From: Paracoccus acridae | GTDB taxonomy: Bacteria; Pseudomonadota; Alphaproteobacteria; Rhodobacterales; Rhodobacteraceae | NCBI RefSeq assembly: GCF_014642735.1 | Contig: NZ_BMIV01000001.1 | Coordinates: 124,001-188,000 of the forward strand | Direction of reading: 5' to 3' | Length of the DNA stretch: 64,000 bases | In this document: piece by piece, positions 36,013-44,920 of the stretch | Layout of the letters: each line of letters begins with the position of its first letter | Position numbering within the stretch: the first letter of the stretch is position 1 | Notes under the pieces: generated by a model | Seen by the model: the letters and a program-made list of their open reading frames with translations, nothing else | Told to the model about the DNA's origin: nothing | The model's database searches: none | Made by a program: the position numbers and the translations under genes

Positions 36013-37074
36013 TCACCACCCCGCCCTTGCCTTTTCGCGCATCTTTTCGGCGAAGCGGATCGCGGCGGCGACGGCGGCGAACTGTTCGCGGCGGATTTCC
36101 TGGCCGATCTCGACGGTGGCGTGGATCGCCCGCGCGCAGGGCGGGTCCGAAAAGATCGGCACCTTGCCCTCGCGCGCGCGTTCGCGGATCCGGGCCGCGA
36201 CCTCGTCCGTGCCCTTGGCCAGGCACACCGGCGCCCGCCCGCTGCCACGTTTCCATTCCAGGGCCACGGCGTAATGGGTGGGGTTCACGATCACCACATC
36301 GGCTTTGGCGACATCGGCCAGCATCTGGTTGGTGGCGATATCCACCGCGCGCTGGCGGCGGGCGGCCTTGAAATGCGGATCGCCTTCCGAATCCTTGTAT
36401 TCGTCTTCCATTTCCTTGCGGCTCATGCGGTTCTTGCGGCGGTGGTCGAACCACTGCCAGCCCATGTCCAGGCCCGCGAACAGGACCGAGATCGCCAGCG
36501 CCAGGGCCAGCACCCGCCCCAGCAGCACGCCCAGATCGGCGATCCAGCGATCCCCCGCCAGCGGGCTTGCGGCCAGATGTCCCAGAAGGTTCCGGAACAG
36601 GAACCAGCCGCCCACGCCCACAAGCGTCACCTTGCCCAGCGAGATGCCGAAGTTCACCAGGCCTGACTTGCCGAATTTCTGCGCCGCCGTCTTCATCGGG
36701 TTGATCCGGTTCAGATCGAAAGCCAGCTTCGTCGGCGCAAAGACCAGCCCCCGCCCGCCGATCAGCGCCACCACGATCACCAGCGACGGCACGGCGGCCA
36801 GTCCCAGCACCGCCCAGCCGGCATATTGGCCCAAGCCCACGGCCATTGCCCCCGTCGTGCCGGGCGTCCAGCCTTCGGACCCCAGGGCACGCGTCGCCAT
36901 CGTCATCCAGGCCTTGACGGCAAAGCCCGCCCCCACCGCGAAGGCAATCCAGGCCCCAAGATACATCGCCGCCACGTTCAATTCGGCCGAACGGGGGATG
37001 TCGCCCTTTTCGCGGGCACGGCGAAGTTTCTGTTCGGAGGCCTCGAAGGGCTTGTCGTCGTTCTCCTCGCTCAT
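36013..37074 (-). CDS. flhB: Flagellar type III export switch protein FlhB
   Basis: 353 aa. Four membrane helices in the N-terminal half are followed by the cytoplasmic domain with the autocleavage motif Asn264-Pro-Thr-His267 (VIVNPTHYAVAL). Cleavage there switches export from rod/hook to filament substrates. The N-terminus (DKPFEASEQKLRRAREKGDIPRS) is the standard FlhB start. ATG overlaps the fliR stop by 4 nt. Confidence 0.97.
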   Translation of the reverse strand: MSEENDDKPFEASEQKLRRAREKGDIPRSAELNVAAMYLGAWIAFAVGAGFAVKAWMTMATRALGSEGWTPGTTGAMAVGLGQYAGWAVLGLAAVPSLVIVVALIGGRGLVFAPTKLAFDLNRINPMKTAAQKFGKSGLVNFGISLGKVTLVGVGGWFLFRNLLGHLAASPLAGDRWIADLGVLLGRVLALALAISVLFAGLDMGWQWFDHRRKNRMSRKEMEDEYKDSEGDPHFKAARRQRAVDIATNQMLADVAKADVVIVNPTHYAVALEWKRGSGRAPVCLAKGTDEVAARIRERAREGKVPIFSDPPCARAIHATVEIGQEIRREQFAAVAAAIRFAEKMREKARAGW

Positions 37075-37826
37075 GGCGCACCTGGCAGCATGTAGCCCAG
37101 GACGGCATCGGCCCACAGCCCGATCAGAACGGGCGCCAGAAGGGCCAGAGCCGCCAGGGCCAGCATGATCGCGGCGGGCGAGCCGATGAAGATCACCGGC
37201 AGGGCAGGCATGACGCGGTTGATGACGCCGGACAGCGCCTGGAACATGAAGCCGCCCAGCGTGAAGGGCGCGGCCAGAAGCATGGCGATCCAGAAACTGC
37301 GGGCCACCAGGCGGATCGCCTCGGCGGCAAGGCCGTCCGCGTCGGGCCAGCCGCCGGGGGGCCAGATGGCCAGGCTGTCGGCCATCAGCTGCACCAGCAT
37401 CACCGGAAGGCCCAGCACCATCAGCACCGCAAGCCCGGCCAGATGGACCAGGTTGCCGATCGGATGGGGCGCGGCCTCGTTCTGGCCGCCGATCAGTTGC
37501 GAAAGCGATGCCGTGGCCGCGATGGCCGATGTCGCGATGTCCAGCGACAGCGCCAGCAGCCGCAGGCCCATGCCGGCGGCCAGCCCGATCAGCGTTTCGC
37601 CCGCCGCCTGCCCCAGGGTCGCCAGGGTGTCGCCCGGGGCGGGAACGGGCGGTATCAGCCCCGCCAGCATCGGTGTCACGGCCATGGCGGCGGCGGCGCG
37701 GACGCGGACCGGAATCACCCGTTCCCCCAAGCCCGGCAGGACCAGGACCAGGGCCTGCACGCGCAGATAGACCAGCACCCAGGTCCAGCTGAAGCCCGGC
37801 AGCAACTGGGACAGTTGGTCCCACAT
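37071..37826 (-). CDS. fliR: Flagellar export apparatus protein FliR
   Basis: 251 aa with about six hydrophobic helices. Family segments are LRVQALVLVLPGLGERVIPVRVRA (about residues 22-45) and QLIGGQNEAAPHPIGNLVHLAGLAVLM. FliR packs with FliP and FliQ into the export gate. It lies between flhA and flhB with 1-nt and 4-nt overlaps. FliQ is not in the window. Confidence 0.95.
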   Translation of the reverse strand: MWDQLSQLLPGFSWTWVLVYLRVQALVLVLPGLGERVIPVRVRAAAAMAVTPMLAGLIPPVPAPGDTLATLGQAAGETLIGLAAGMGLRLLALSLDIATSAIAATASLSQLIGGQNEAAPHPIGNLVHLAGLAVLMVLGLPVMLVQLMADSLAIWPPGGWPDADGLAAEAIRLVARSFWIAMLLAAPFTLGGFMFQALSGVINRVMPALPVIFIGSPAAIMLALAALALLAPVLIGLWADAVLGYMLPGAP

Positions 37827-39910
37827 CAGCCGACCTCGATGGTGCCGACAAGGCGCAGTTCGGCGCCGGGGTCGATTTCCTCCAGCCCCAGGACCGGCAT
37901 GGCGATGCCGTTCGATCCCAGAACCGCCCGCAGCATCCGGCGGCGATGATCGGGGGCCACCAGCACCGTCTGCAAGGCCGGCTCGACCGCTGCCATGGCG
38001 CGGCGCGCGGCTTCCAGCAGCTTGCGCGACAAAGCGGGCGTGATCGCCCCGCCGCCCGCGCGGCCGGTCTCGGCATCGGCTCGGACGAACTCGGCCTCCC
38101 AGGCCGGATGCAGTTGCAAGGCCGAGACGGCGCCCGCCGGGTCGCTGTATTGCTGCGTGATCTGGCCGCGCAGCCGCTTGCGGACCAGTTCATAGACCGT
38201 CTCGATCGAATCGATGGCCCGGAATTCGGCCATGGCATCCACGATCAGCGGCAGGTTCCGGATCGAGACCTTTTCGTCCAGAAGCGCGCGCAACACCGCC
38301 AGAAGCGTCTCGGGCGAGACCTTGTCGGGGATCATGCCGTCGAAATAGCGCCGGTTGCGTTCGGCCCGCGCGGGGTCGGACAGGGACTTCAGCTCCTCGA
38401 TCTGGCGCTGCATGGCGCCAAGGGTCAGCAGCGCCGAAAGGTTGGCCTTCACGACCTCCATCAGATGCGTGGACAGAACCTCCATGGGGGTGACGACGGT
38501 TGCCCCCTGGGTCGCCGCCTCGTCCTGGGCGTCGCGGTCGATCCAGCGCGCGGGGCTGAGATAAACGGGTTCGCGCACCGCCTCCCCTTGCAGGCCCTGC
38601 AGCACATGATCGGGTCCAAGCGCAAGGATCGCGCCCGGGCGCAGGCTGCCGCGCCCGCGCACGACGCCGTGGATGCGGATCTGATAATCGCCCGGATGAA
38701 GGTCGTCGGTGTCGGTGATGCGCACATCGGGAAGGATCAGCCCATAGGCGCGGGCGATATGGATGCGCAGGTTGGTGATCCGGCTGCCAAGGCCGCGCGC
38801 CTGATCGAGCGAGATCAGAACGAGGTCGCTGCCGATCTCGACGCTGATCTCGTCTGTGTCCAGGACATCGCCGATCCGGGCGGCGGGGCGGGGGGCTGCG
38901 GCATCCGCTTGGGGTTCCGGGAGGGCCGGGGGGATCGTGCCCTTTCGGTAAAGCCGCCAGCCGCCGAAAGCCAGGGCGCCCGCGATGGCCAGGAACAGCA
39001 GGCGCGGCATTCCCGGAACGAAGGACATCAGCAGCATCGCGGCGGCGACCACGGCGGCGGGCTGCCAGCCGCGGATCAGCTGATGCGACAGCATCCGCGC
39101 GGTCGTGTCGGTGGCCCCGCCCCGCGACAACAGCAGGGCCGCCGCCATTGAGGTGATGACGGCGGGGATCTGGCTGACCAGCCCGTCGCCGATGGTCAGG
39201 TGGGAATAGGTCGCCATCGCCTCGCCCACGGGCATTCCATGGGCCACGATGCCGATGCCCAGGCCCACCAGCAGGTTGACCAGGGTGATGACGATGCCTG
39301 CAACCGCGTCGCCCTTGACGAATTTGGACGCCCCGTCCAGCGAGCCGAAGAAGTTGATCTCCTGCTGGTCGCGCGCCCGGCGGGCCTTGGCCTCCTGGTG
39401 GTCGATGGCGCCGGCGTTGAGATCCGCGTCGATGGCAAGCTGCTTGCCGGGCAGCGAATCCAGCGCAAAGCGCGCCGCGACCTCGGCCATGCGGCCGGAA
39501 CCCTTGGTAATCACGATGAAGTTCACGATCGAGATGACGGCAAAGACCGTCAGCCCGACCATCAGCGAGCCGCCCGCGACGAAGCTGGCAAAGCCGTTGA
39601 TGATATGGCCCGCCGCATCCGTGCCGGTATGGCCCTCGGTCAGGATCAGCCGGGTGGAGGACACGTTCAGCGACAGCCGGATCACCAGCGTGACCAGCAG
39701 CAGCATCGGGAAGGCCTGGAAGTCGGTCGGCCGGTCAACCAGCGAGGCCATGACAAGGATCAGCGTCGCCGCCGCGATGGACAGCGCGATGCCGAAGTCC
39801 AGGACCGAGGACGGCAGCGGAATGACCATCGACAGGACGATCACCACCAGACCGCCCGTGACCAGGACCGAGGTGTCGATGGATTTCAGACGACTGCTGG
39901 CGCTGCTCAT
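37826..39910 (-). CDS. flhA: Flagellar export gate protein FlhA
   Basis: 694 aa. Eight membrane helices (about residues 1-325) include the FHIPEP-type region (FPMLLLVTLVIRLSLNVSSTRLIL, about 67-90, and VITKGSGRMAEVAARFALDSLPGKQLAID). The cytoplasmic domain (about 345-694) docks export cargo and chaperones. Length is normal (E. coli 692). It has a 4-nt overlap with the small gene upstream. Confidence 0.97.
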   Translation of the reverse strand: MSSASSRLKSIDTSVLVTGGLVVIVLSMVIPLPSSVLDFGIALSIAAATLILVMASLVDRPTDFQAFPMLLLVTLVIRLSLNVSSTRLILTEGHTGTDAAGHIINGFASFVAGGSLMVGLTVFAVISIVNFIVITKGSGRMAEVAARFALDSLPGKQLAIDADLNAGAIDHQEAKARRARDQQEINFFGSLDGASKFVKGDAVAGIVITLVNLLVGLGIGIVAHGMPVGEAMATYSHLTIGDGLVSQIPAVITSMAAALLLSRGGATDTTARMLSHQLIRGWQPAAVVAAAMLLMSFVPGMPRLLFLAIAGALAFGGWRLYRKGTIPPALPEPQADAAAPRPAARIGDVLDTDEISVEIGSDLVLISLDQARGLGSRITNLRIHIARAYGLILPDVRITDTDDLHPGDYQIRIHGVVRGRGSLRPGAILALGPDHVLQGLQGEAVREPVYLSPARWIDRDAQDEAATQGATVVTPMEVLSTHLMEVVKANLSALLTLGAMQRQIEELKSLSDPARAERNRRYFDGMIPDKVSPETLLAVLRALLDEKVSIRNLPLIVDAMAEFRAIDSIETVYELVRKRLRGQITQQYSDPAGAVSALQLHPAWEAEFVRADAETGRAGGGAITPALSRKLLEAARRAMAAVEPALQTVLVAPDHRRRMLRAVLGSNGIAMPVLGLEEIDPGAELRLVGTIEVG

Positions 39911-40185
39911 GGCGTGGCTTCCTGGCCGGGCGCGGGATCCAGGATATCAGGCAGCGCCCAGGCGTTGCTCGTCAGCAGGCCTGACCGGCGCAGGAAGACC
40001 AGGGCCTGCAGCCGCGCCTCGGGCGGCATCCGCATCAGCCGCGCGCGATAATCGGGGGGCAGGGCCTCGCCCTCCAGAAGCCAGTCCGTCGCGTCATCGG
40101 CCAGGGCCGCGGCATCGGGCAGCAGGGCCGGTTCAGCCGGGGCGCTGCCCGACAGCGCGATCACCATCACCATCGCCCCGATCAT
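39907..40185 (-). CDS. Small exported protein of unknown function in the flagellar operon
   Basis: 92 aa. A short hydrophobic N-terminus (MIGAMVMVIALSGSAPA) looks like a signal peptide. The remainder is acidic and helical (LLPDAAALADDATDWLLEGEALPPDYRARLMRMPPEARLQALVFLRRSGLL). I do not recognise a family. It overlaps the motA stop by 1 nt and the flhA start by 4 nt, so it is translated as part of the flagellar operon and is probably real. A periplasmic motor or rod role is a guess. Confidence 0.65.
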   Translation of the reverse strand: MIGAMVMVIALSGSAPAEPALLPDAAALADDATDWLLEGEALPPDYRARLMRMPPEARLQALVFLRRSGLLTSNAWALPDILDPAPGQEATP

Positions 40186-41051
40186 CACGCCGCCTTCTTG
40201 AGATCGCGCAGCGCGGCCTCCAGCGTGTTGAAGCTGGGCCGGACGTGATCGGGCACGGTCTGGCGGCCGACCTCGACGCACAGGTTGGTGGCGTGCTGGT
40301 GCAGGCCTGCGATCAGCACCGACTTGATGACGTCGAAGAAGGCCAGATCCTGCTTGAGGACGCCGCCCAGACGCCCCGCCAGGGGAGCCACGAAGCCATA
40401 GGCCAGGAACACCCCCAGGAAGGTGCCGACCAGGGCGCCGCCGATCATGCCCCCCAGCACGGCGGGGGGCTGGTCGATCGCGCTCATGGTCTTGATCACG
40501 CCCAGAACCGCCGCCACGATGCCAAGCGCGGGCAGGGCGTCGGCCATGCTTTGCAACGCGTGGGGGACATGCATCGCGTCCTCGCGCAGGCCGGCCAGGC
40601 GGCGCGCCAGCATGTCCTCGACCTGGTAGGGATCGTCATAGTTCAGGCTGGCCGACCGCAGCGTGTCCGCGATCAGCGAGACGACCTCGTGATCGGCCAG
40701 AAGCCGGGGATAGGCGGTGAAGATGGACGATTCTGTCGGATTTTCGATGTGCTGTTCCAGGGCCACGGGGTTTTCGCGCGCGATCTTCAGAAGCTGGAAC
40801 ATCAGGCACAGCACGTCCTGATGGTCGGATTCGGTCCATTTCGGCCCCTTGAAGGCCTGGATGATCCCTTTCGGGGTATGTTTCAGCGTGTGGCTGTCAT
40901 TGGTCAGCAGATAGGATCCGATGGCCGCCCCCCCGATCATCATCATCTCGAAGGGCAGGGAATGGGTGATCACGCCCATCTTGCCCCCGGCCAGGATATA
41001 GCCGCCAAAGACCATGGCGAAGGTGACGACGATGCCGACGATGCCGAACAT
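40185..41051 (-). CDS. motA: Flagellar motor stator protein MotA
   Basis: 288 aa with four membrane helices: about residues 2-22, 33-50, 170-190 and 205-225. The cytoplasmic loop holds charged residues that face the rotor. ALPALGIVAAVLGVIKTM and GTFLGVFLAYGFVAPLAGRL are the MotA/TolQ/ExbB signatures. It conducts protons with MotB, whose gene is not in the window. An AGGAGAG ribosome-binding site lies just upstream. Confidence 0.95.
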   Translation of the reverse strand: MFGIVGIVVTFAMVFGGYILAGGKMGVITHSLPFEMMMIGGAAIGSYLLTNDSHTLKHTPKGIIQAFKGPKWTESDHQDVLCLMFQLLKIARENPVALEQHIENPTESSIFTAYPRLLADHEVVSLIADTLRSASLNYDDPYQVEDMLARRLAGLREDAMHVPHALQSMADALPALGIVAAVLGVIKTMSAIDQPPAVLGGMIGGALVGTFLGVFLAYGFVAPLAGRLGGVLKQDLAFFDVIKSVLIAGLHQHATNLCVEVGRQTVPDHVRPSFNTLEAALRDLKKAA

Positions 41052-41063
41052 GGGCTTTCTCTC

Positions 41064-41606
41064 CTAGTCGTTCTGGACGCTGCGCGCGCCCATCTGGGCG
41101 GTCAGCAGCGCGGCCTGGCGCGGCTCGACCGAGGCGATGATGCGGGCGCCGGTCTCGGGCTGGACGCGCATCAGGATCTCGGCTGCGAAATCGGGGGGCA
41201 GGTTGGTCAGGACCGCGGCGGCCTCGGCGGGCTTCATCTGGTCATAGACGGCGACAAGGCGGTCGATGTCCTGGCGCACGGCTTCGGACGCCGTGTCGCG
41301 GCGCGACCGGATGCCGGATTTCTGCTGGCGAAGCTCGGTGGCGCGGGCCTTCAGGGCGGCTTCTGCGGTGGCGATCTCGGCCTTGCGGGTGTCCAGCGCC
41401 TCCATGTAGCGCTCGATTCGCAGGGCGCGATCGCGCAGTTCGGTGGCCAGGGCCACGGCTTCCGGGACATCGGTGCAGCCTTGCAGCAGGTCCCCCGAAC
41501 TGGCCGAGGCCGCGAAGAACCGCGACAGATCCCCCGCCTGCCAGATGGCCGCGCCCGCAGGCACCGCAAAGGCCAGCGTCAGCATCATCAGCGCGGATCT
41601 ACGCAT
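41064..41606 (-). CDS. MotE-like flagellar protein (MgtE N-domain fold)
   Basis: 180 aa. The signal/anchor is MRRSALMMLTLAFAVPAGAA, then a coiled coil (about residues 55-105, ALRIERYMEALDTRKAEIATAEAALKARATELRQQ). A C-terminal MgtE-intracellular-like repeat follows (YDQMKPAEAAAVLTNLPPDFAAEILMRVQPETGARII, about 122-158). That arrangement is typical of FlbB/MotE-class proteins found next to motor genes. ATG overlaps the upstream gene by 8 nt. Likely a periplasmic or inner-membrane partner of the stator. Confidence 0.75.
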   Translation of the reverse strand: MRRSALMMLTLAFAVPAGAAIWQAGDLSRFFAASASSGDLLQGCTDVPEAVALATELRDRALRIERYMEALDTRKAEIATAEAALKARATELRQQKSGIRSRRDTASEAVRQDIDRLVAVYDQMKPAEAAAVLTNLPPDFAAEILMRVQPETGARIIASVEPRQAALLTAQMGARSVQND

Positions 41607-41964
41607 CGGCGGCCACCACACGCTTGCGCAGCCGGCGCATCGGGATGACCGGGGCGGGCGCCGCCACGGGCGACTGGGCCTGAGCCTGGGTGATCTTCTG
41701 GCGCAGGTCCCACAGGGCGCGTTCCTTGCGGGCCGAAACGATCTCTCGCGACAGGGCTTCGGCGGCGGCGGCGGCCTCGGTCTTGGCGTCGCGGACGGCG
41801 CGGTCCAGCCGGTCGACCTCGGCCGCCATGACCGCGATCGCGCCGCCCAGGCCGGTTTCCAGGTCGTTGAGCCGCCGCAGCCTGCGCGACAGGATCATGC
41901 AGAAGGCGCCAAGCCCCAGCGATGCCGCCAGAAGCGCGGCTTGAAAGGCATGTTCCAGTATCAT
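41599..41964 (-). CDS. DUF6468-type membrane protein in flagellar operon
   Basis: 121 aa. One N-terminal membrane helix (about residues 6-25) is followed by RRLRRLNDLETGLGGAIAVMAAEVDRLDRAVRDAKTEAAAAAEALSREI, a long coiled coil, and a basic tail (RRLRKRVV). The RRLRRLNDLExGLGxAIAxM segment is the signature I associate with DUF6468, a family of alphaproteobacterial flagellar clusters linked in Caulobacter to flagellar positioning. ATG overlaps the fliL stop by 4 nt. Exact role unknown. Confidence 0.68.
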   Translation of the reverse strand: MILEHAFQAALLAASLGLGAFCMILSRRLRRLNDLETGLGGAIAVMAAEVDRLDRAVRDAKTEAAAAAEALSREIVSARKERALWDLRQKITQAQAQSPVAAPAPVIPMRRLRKRVVAADA

Positions 41965-42425
41965 TTGAAGCGAAACTCCGTAATCAGCAGGTCCTTGATC
42001 GCCTCGGTTCCGAGGACATAGCGGGATCGGGTCAGCAGTTCGGCGCGGATGATCTCCAGCACGCCGCGCTTGTCATAGGCGGCGGGGTCGATCCCCGAGA
42101 GAAAGCTCGTGAAGGCGTCCGACACACGCGGCATCAGATGCGCCACCTGGGCCTGGTGGGCGCTGTCGGTCTCGATGCTGGCCGAAAGGACCAGGCTCTG
42201 GCCCGATCCGCCGGGGATCTTCAGGTCGATGGCGGGGACGGGCACGAAGACCACAGCGGGCAGGGCGGGCGCTTCCTCTTTCGGGGCAAGGATCGCTGCG
42301 GGCGACCACAGCCCCAGATAGGTCGAGGCGAAGCCGCCCCCCGCCAGAACCGCGGCCGCCAGGATCGGGATCAGCTTCTTCTTGCCGGACGGCTTGGCGG
42401 CGGGGTCGATGGTCGCATCGGTCAT
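41961..42425 (-). CDS. fliL: Flagellar basal body-associated protein FliL
   Basis: 154 aa. A short cytoplasmic start and one membrane helix (about residues 18-38) lead to a periplasmic FliL domain (VVFVPVPAIDLKIPGGSGQSLVLSASIETDS, then VLEIIRAELLTRSRYVLGTEAIKDLLITEFRFK). FliL surrounds the stator and supports torque. ATG 42425 has GGAGA 7 nt before it. First gene of the leftward flagellar arm. Confidence 0.92.
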   Translation of the reverse strand: MTDATIDPAAKPSGKKKLIPILAAAVLAGGGFASTYLGLWSPAAILAPKEEAPALPAVVFVPVPAIDLKIPGGSGQSLVLSASIETDSAHQAQVAHLMPRVSDAFTSFLSGIDPAAYDKRGVLEIIRAELLTRSRYVLGTEAIKDLLITEFRFK

Positions 42426-42467
42426 GGTGATTCTCCGTCGTGACAAGACGGAATTAGCACCCCGCGA

Positions 42468-42483
42468 CTAACCAAATCTTAAC
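42468..42483 (+). promoter_or_regulatory. CtrA-like box between fliL and fliF
   Basis: CTAA-ccaaatc-TTAAC matches the CtrA consensus TTAA-N7-TTAA(C) at seven of eight core positions and also resembles the longer form TTAACCAT. It sits in the 118-nt divergent region, 43 nt from the fliL ATG and 60 nt from the fliF start, so it could serve both arms. Flagellar genes of this type in Rhodobacterales are CtrA-dependent. Confidence 0.6.
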
Positions 42484-42543
42484 GACGCCCATGCGATCAC
42501 CATCGGGACAAGGGAACCTGACGCTGATTCGAAAGGGCCGGTT

Positions 42544-44112
42544 TTGCAAAAATTGCAGGACTATTGGACAGAGCGAAGCTCTCAACAGAAAGCTGTCCTG
42601 GTGGCGGCGTTTCTGGCGACATTCATGGCCATCGCGGGCTTTGCCTGGATGGCCAACCGCCCCTCGATGAGCCTGCTTTACGGCGGCCTCGATTCGGCTC
42701 AGGCGGGCGAGGTGGTGGCCGGGATCGAGCGGGCCGGCGTGGCCTACGAGGTGCGCGGCGATTCGATCTGGGTCGATGCCGCCAGCCGCGACAAGCTGCG
42801 GATGGATCTGGCGGCGCAGGGCCTGCCCGCCGCCGGCGGCGCGGGTTACGAACTGCTGGACGGCATGTCGGGCTTCGGCACCACCTCGCAGATGTTCGAC
42901 GCCGCCTATTGGCGCGCGAAGGAGGGCGAGCTGGCCCGGACGATCCTGGCGCTGCCCAACGTCAAGACCGCGCGTGTCCACCTGGCGATCGAAACCGGGC
43001 GGGGTTATCGCCGCGACGGGCAGGGCAGCGCGTCCGTGACCATCGCCACGAACGGCCAGGCCATCAGCCGAGAGCAGGCGGCGGCGCTGAAATTCCTCAT
43101 TTCCTCGGGCGTGCCGGGGATGGCGCCGGAAGCGGTGACGGTCATCGACACCCGCAACGGCATCGTCGCCGCCGGCGAGGACGAGGCGGGCGCCGACCGC
43201 GCGGCCGAGATGAAGCGCAATGTCGAACGCATCCTGGAACCGCATGTCGGCATCGGCAATGCCATCGTGGAACTGAACCTGGATGTCGTCACCGAAACCG
43301 AGTTGCTGACCGAACAGCGTTTCGACCCTGACAGCCGCGCGCTGATTTCCCAGGTGACCGAGGAAACCACCGACCAAAGCAACTCGACCGGCACGGGCGC
43401 GGTCACCGCGGCCTCGAACCTGCCCGACGGCGATGCGGCAGGGGGCGATCGGTCCGAGGCCAATCGCCAGGAAACCCGCCAGCAGGCGAATTACGAAGTC
43501 ACGCGCACCACCCGCGAAGTCTCCCGCCAGCCCGGATCGACGCGGCGGCTGACCGTGGCGGTGCTGGTCAACGGCGTGGCTGCCGAAAACGCCCAGGGCG
43601 AAACCCAGATGGTGCCGCGGCCGCAGGCGGAACTGGACGTGCTGCGCGAACTTGTCGCCTCGGCCGTGGGCTATGACGAGACTCGGGGCGACCAGATCAC
43701 CGTCAAGTCGCTGCCCTTCACCGGCCTGGGCGAAGGCGGAACGGCGGCTGCGCCAGGCTGGATGGACCGGCTGGAACTGAACGGCCTCGCACGGATCGGG
43801 CTGATCGGTCTCTTTGCGCTGGCCCTGGTGTTCCTGGTGCTGCGCCCGATCCTGAAGGGACGTGCCCCGCGGCCCGCGCTGGATGACAGCCGCCCGCCCG
43901 CCGAGGCCCCCGCCCTGACGGGAACGGTCCTGCCTGCCGCAGAGGTCATCGCGGAACCCGTCGCCCCTATCGTGCCCCCGCGCGCGCCTGAACAGCTTGC
44001 GCTGCCCCCCGGCGACCCGGTGGCCCGGCTGCGCAACATGATGAAGGAACGCCATGACGAAAGCGTCAAGATCCTGACCGGCTGGATCGACAACAAGGAG
44101 AATGCCCTTTGA
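42544..44112 (+). CDS. fliF: Flagellar MS-ring protein FliF
   Basis: 522 aa. Membrane helices flank the periplasmic part (about residues 18-36 and 418-437). The secretin-like ring-building motifs are LLYGGLDSAQAGEVVAGIERAGVAYEV and RDKLRMDLAAQGLP (the YscJ/FliF domain). The C-terminus (MMKERHDESVKILTGWI) is the FliG-binding tail. No ATG fits: the frame begins at TTG 42544, preceded 6 nt earlier by GAAAGGG. First gene of the rightward arm. Confidence 0.95.
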   Translation: MQKLQDYWTERSSQQKAVLVAAFLATFMAIAGFAWMANRPSMSLLYGGLDSAQAGEVVAGIERAGVAYEVRGDSIWVDAASRDKLRMDLAAQGLPAAGGAGYELLDGMSGFGTTSQMFDAAYWRAKEGELARTILALPNVKTARVHLAIETGRGYRRDGQGSASVTIATNGQAISREQAAALKFLISSGVPGMAPEAVTVIDTRNGIVAAGEDEAGADRAAEMKRNVERILEPHVGIGNAIVELNLDVVTETELLTEQRFDPDSRALISQVTEETTDQSNSTGTGAVTAASNLPDGDAAGGDRSEANRQETRQQANYEVTRTTREVSRQPGSTRRLTVAVLVNGVAAENAQGETQMVPRPQAELDVLRELVASAVGYDETRGDQITVKSLPFTGLGEGGTAAAPGWMDRLELNGLARIGLIGLFALALVFLVLRPILKGRAPRPALDDSRPPAEAPALTGTVLPAAEVIAEPVAPIVPPRAPEQLALPPGDPVARLRNMMKERHDESVKILTGWIDNKENAL

Positions 44113-44675
44113 GCCTCGCCGTCTTCAAACTCGAATCCTTCGGTGCGCCGGCCCAGGGGGCCTTGACCTTCGGCCGCGACGCCGTGGACCAGGCCTTTGC
44201 CGACGGGCTGGCCGAAGGCATGGCCCGCCAGCAGGACGAACAGGTCCGCACCCTGAATGCCGGACTGGACCGGCTGGCCCGCGCCCTGGCCGATGACGAG
44301 GCGCGCCGGACCGAACTGCGCCGCGAGGCGGTCGAGGCGCTGGCGCCGATCCTGGCGCAGATCCTCGACTGCCTTGCCCCTGCCGGCGAATCGCGCCGCC
44401 TGGAAGCCGCCCTGACCGAGGAGTTGCTGCGCCTGTCCCGGTCCGCCCCGCCTCTGCGTGCCTCCATCACCTGTGGACCATCGCTGCGCGCGATGGTGGA
44501 CCGCTGCCTTGCCGAATGCGGGCTTGAGGGCATCGAGGTCACGGCTGGCGAGGCGGAGCGGATTTCGCTGTCGCTGCAGGGGGGCCGGATCGAACTGGAT
44601 CCCGCAGGCGTGACACAGGACATCCGCAGGCTGATTGCCGAAATCAACGGGGACGAGACATCATGGACGCATTGA
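44109..44675 (+). CDS. fliH: FliH-like flagellar assembly protein
   Basis: 188 aa. The N-terminal AVDQAFADGLAEGMARQQDEQVRTLNAGLDRL (about residues 24-55) is a charged helix of the FliH/YscL stator type, and the C-terminal half is a small alpha/beta domain. FliH links the FliI ATPase to the C-ring protein FliN, encoded next. It starts at TTG 44109, overlapping the fliF stop (TTGA), with AAGGAGA 7 nt upstream. FliH is poorly conserved, so the name rests on position and helix pattern. Confidence 0.65.
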   Translation: MSLAVFKLESFGAPAQGALTFGRDAVDQAFADGLAEGMARQQDEQVRTLNAGLDRLARALADDEARRTELRREAVEALAPILAQILDCLAPAGESRRLEAALTEELLRLSRSAPPLRASITCGPSLRAMVDRCLAECGLEGIEVTAGEAERISLSLQGGRIELDPAGVTQDIRRLIAEINGDETSWTH

Positions 44676-44920
44676 ATCATCTGATCGACACCGACGCCAT
44701 CCAGGTCGAGGTGACGGTCCGGCTGGGCCGCACCCGCCAGACGGTCGCGCAGCTTTCGTCGCTGCGGGCCGACGACATCCTGCTGTTGGATCAATCCATC
44801 GACGAAGGGGTCGAAATCTGCGTGGGCGACAAGGTCATCGCGCGGGGCGAACTGACCGCCGACGCCACCGCCGAGGACCGGCTTTGCGTGCGCATCCTGC
44901 CCGCGCCCGGCGCCGCATGA
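44663..44920 (+). CDS. fliN: Flagellar motor switch protein FliN
   Basis: 85 aa. The SpoA domain is VEVTVRLGRTRQTVAQLSSLRADDILLLDQSIDEGVEICVGDKVIARGEL (about residues 16-65), the core of the FliN C-ring unit. It is shorter than E. coli FliN (137 aa), as is common in alphaproteobacteria. It overlaps fliH by 13 nt and fliP by 4 nt. Confidence 0.92.
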   Translation: MDALNHLIDTDAIQVEVTVRLGRTRQTVAQLSSLRADDILLLDQSIDEGVEICVGDKVIARGELTADATAEDRLCVRILPAPGAA

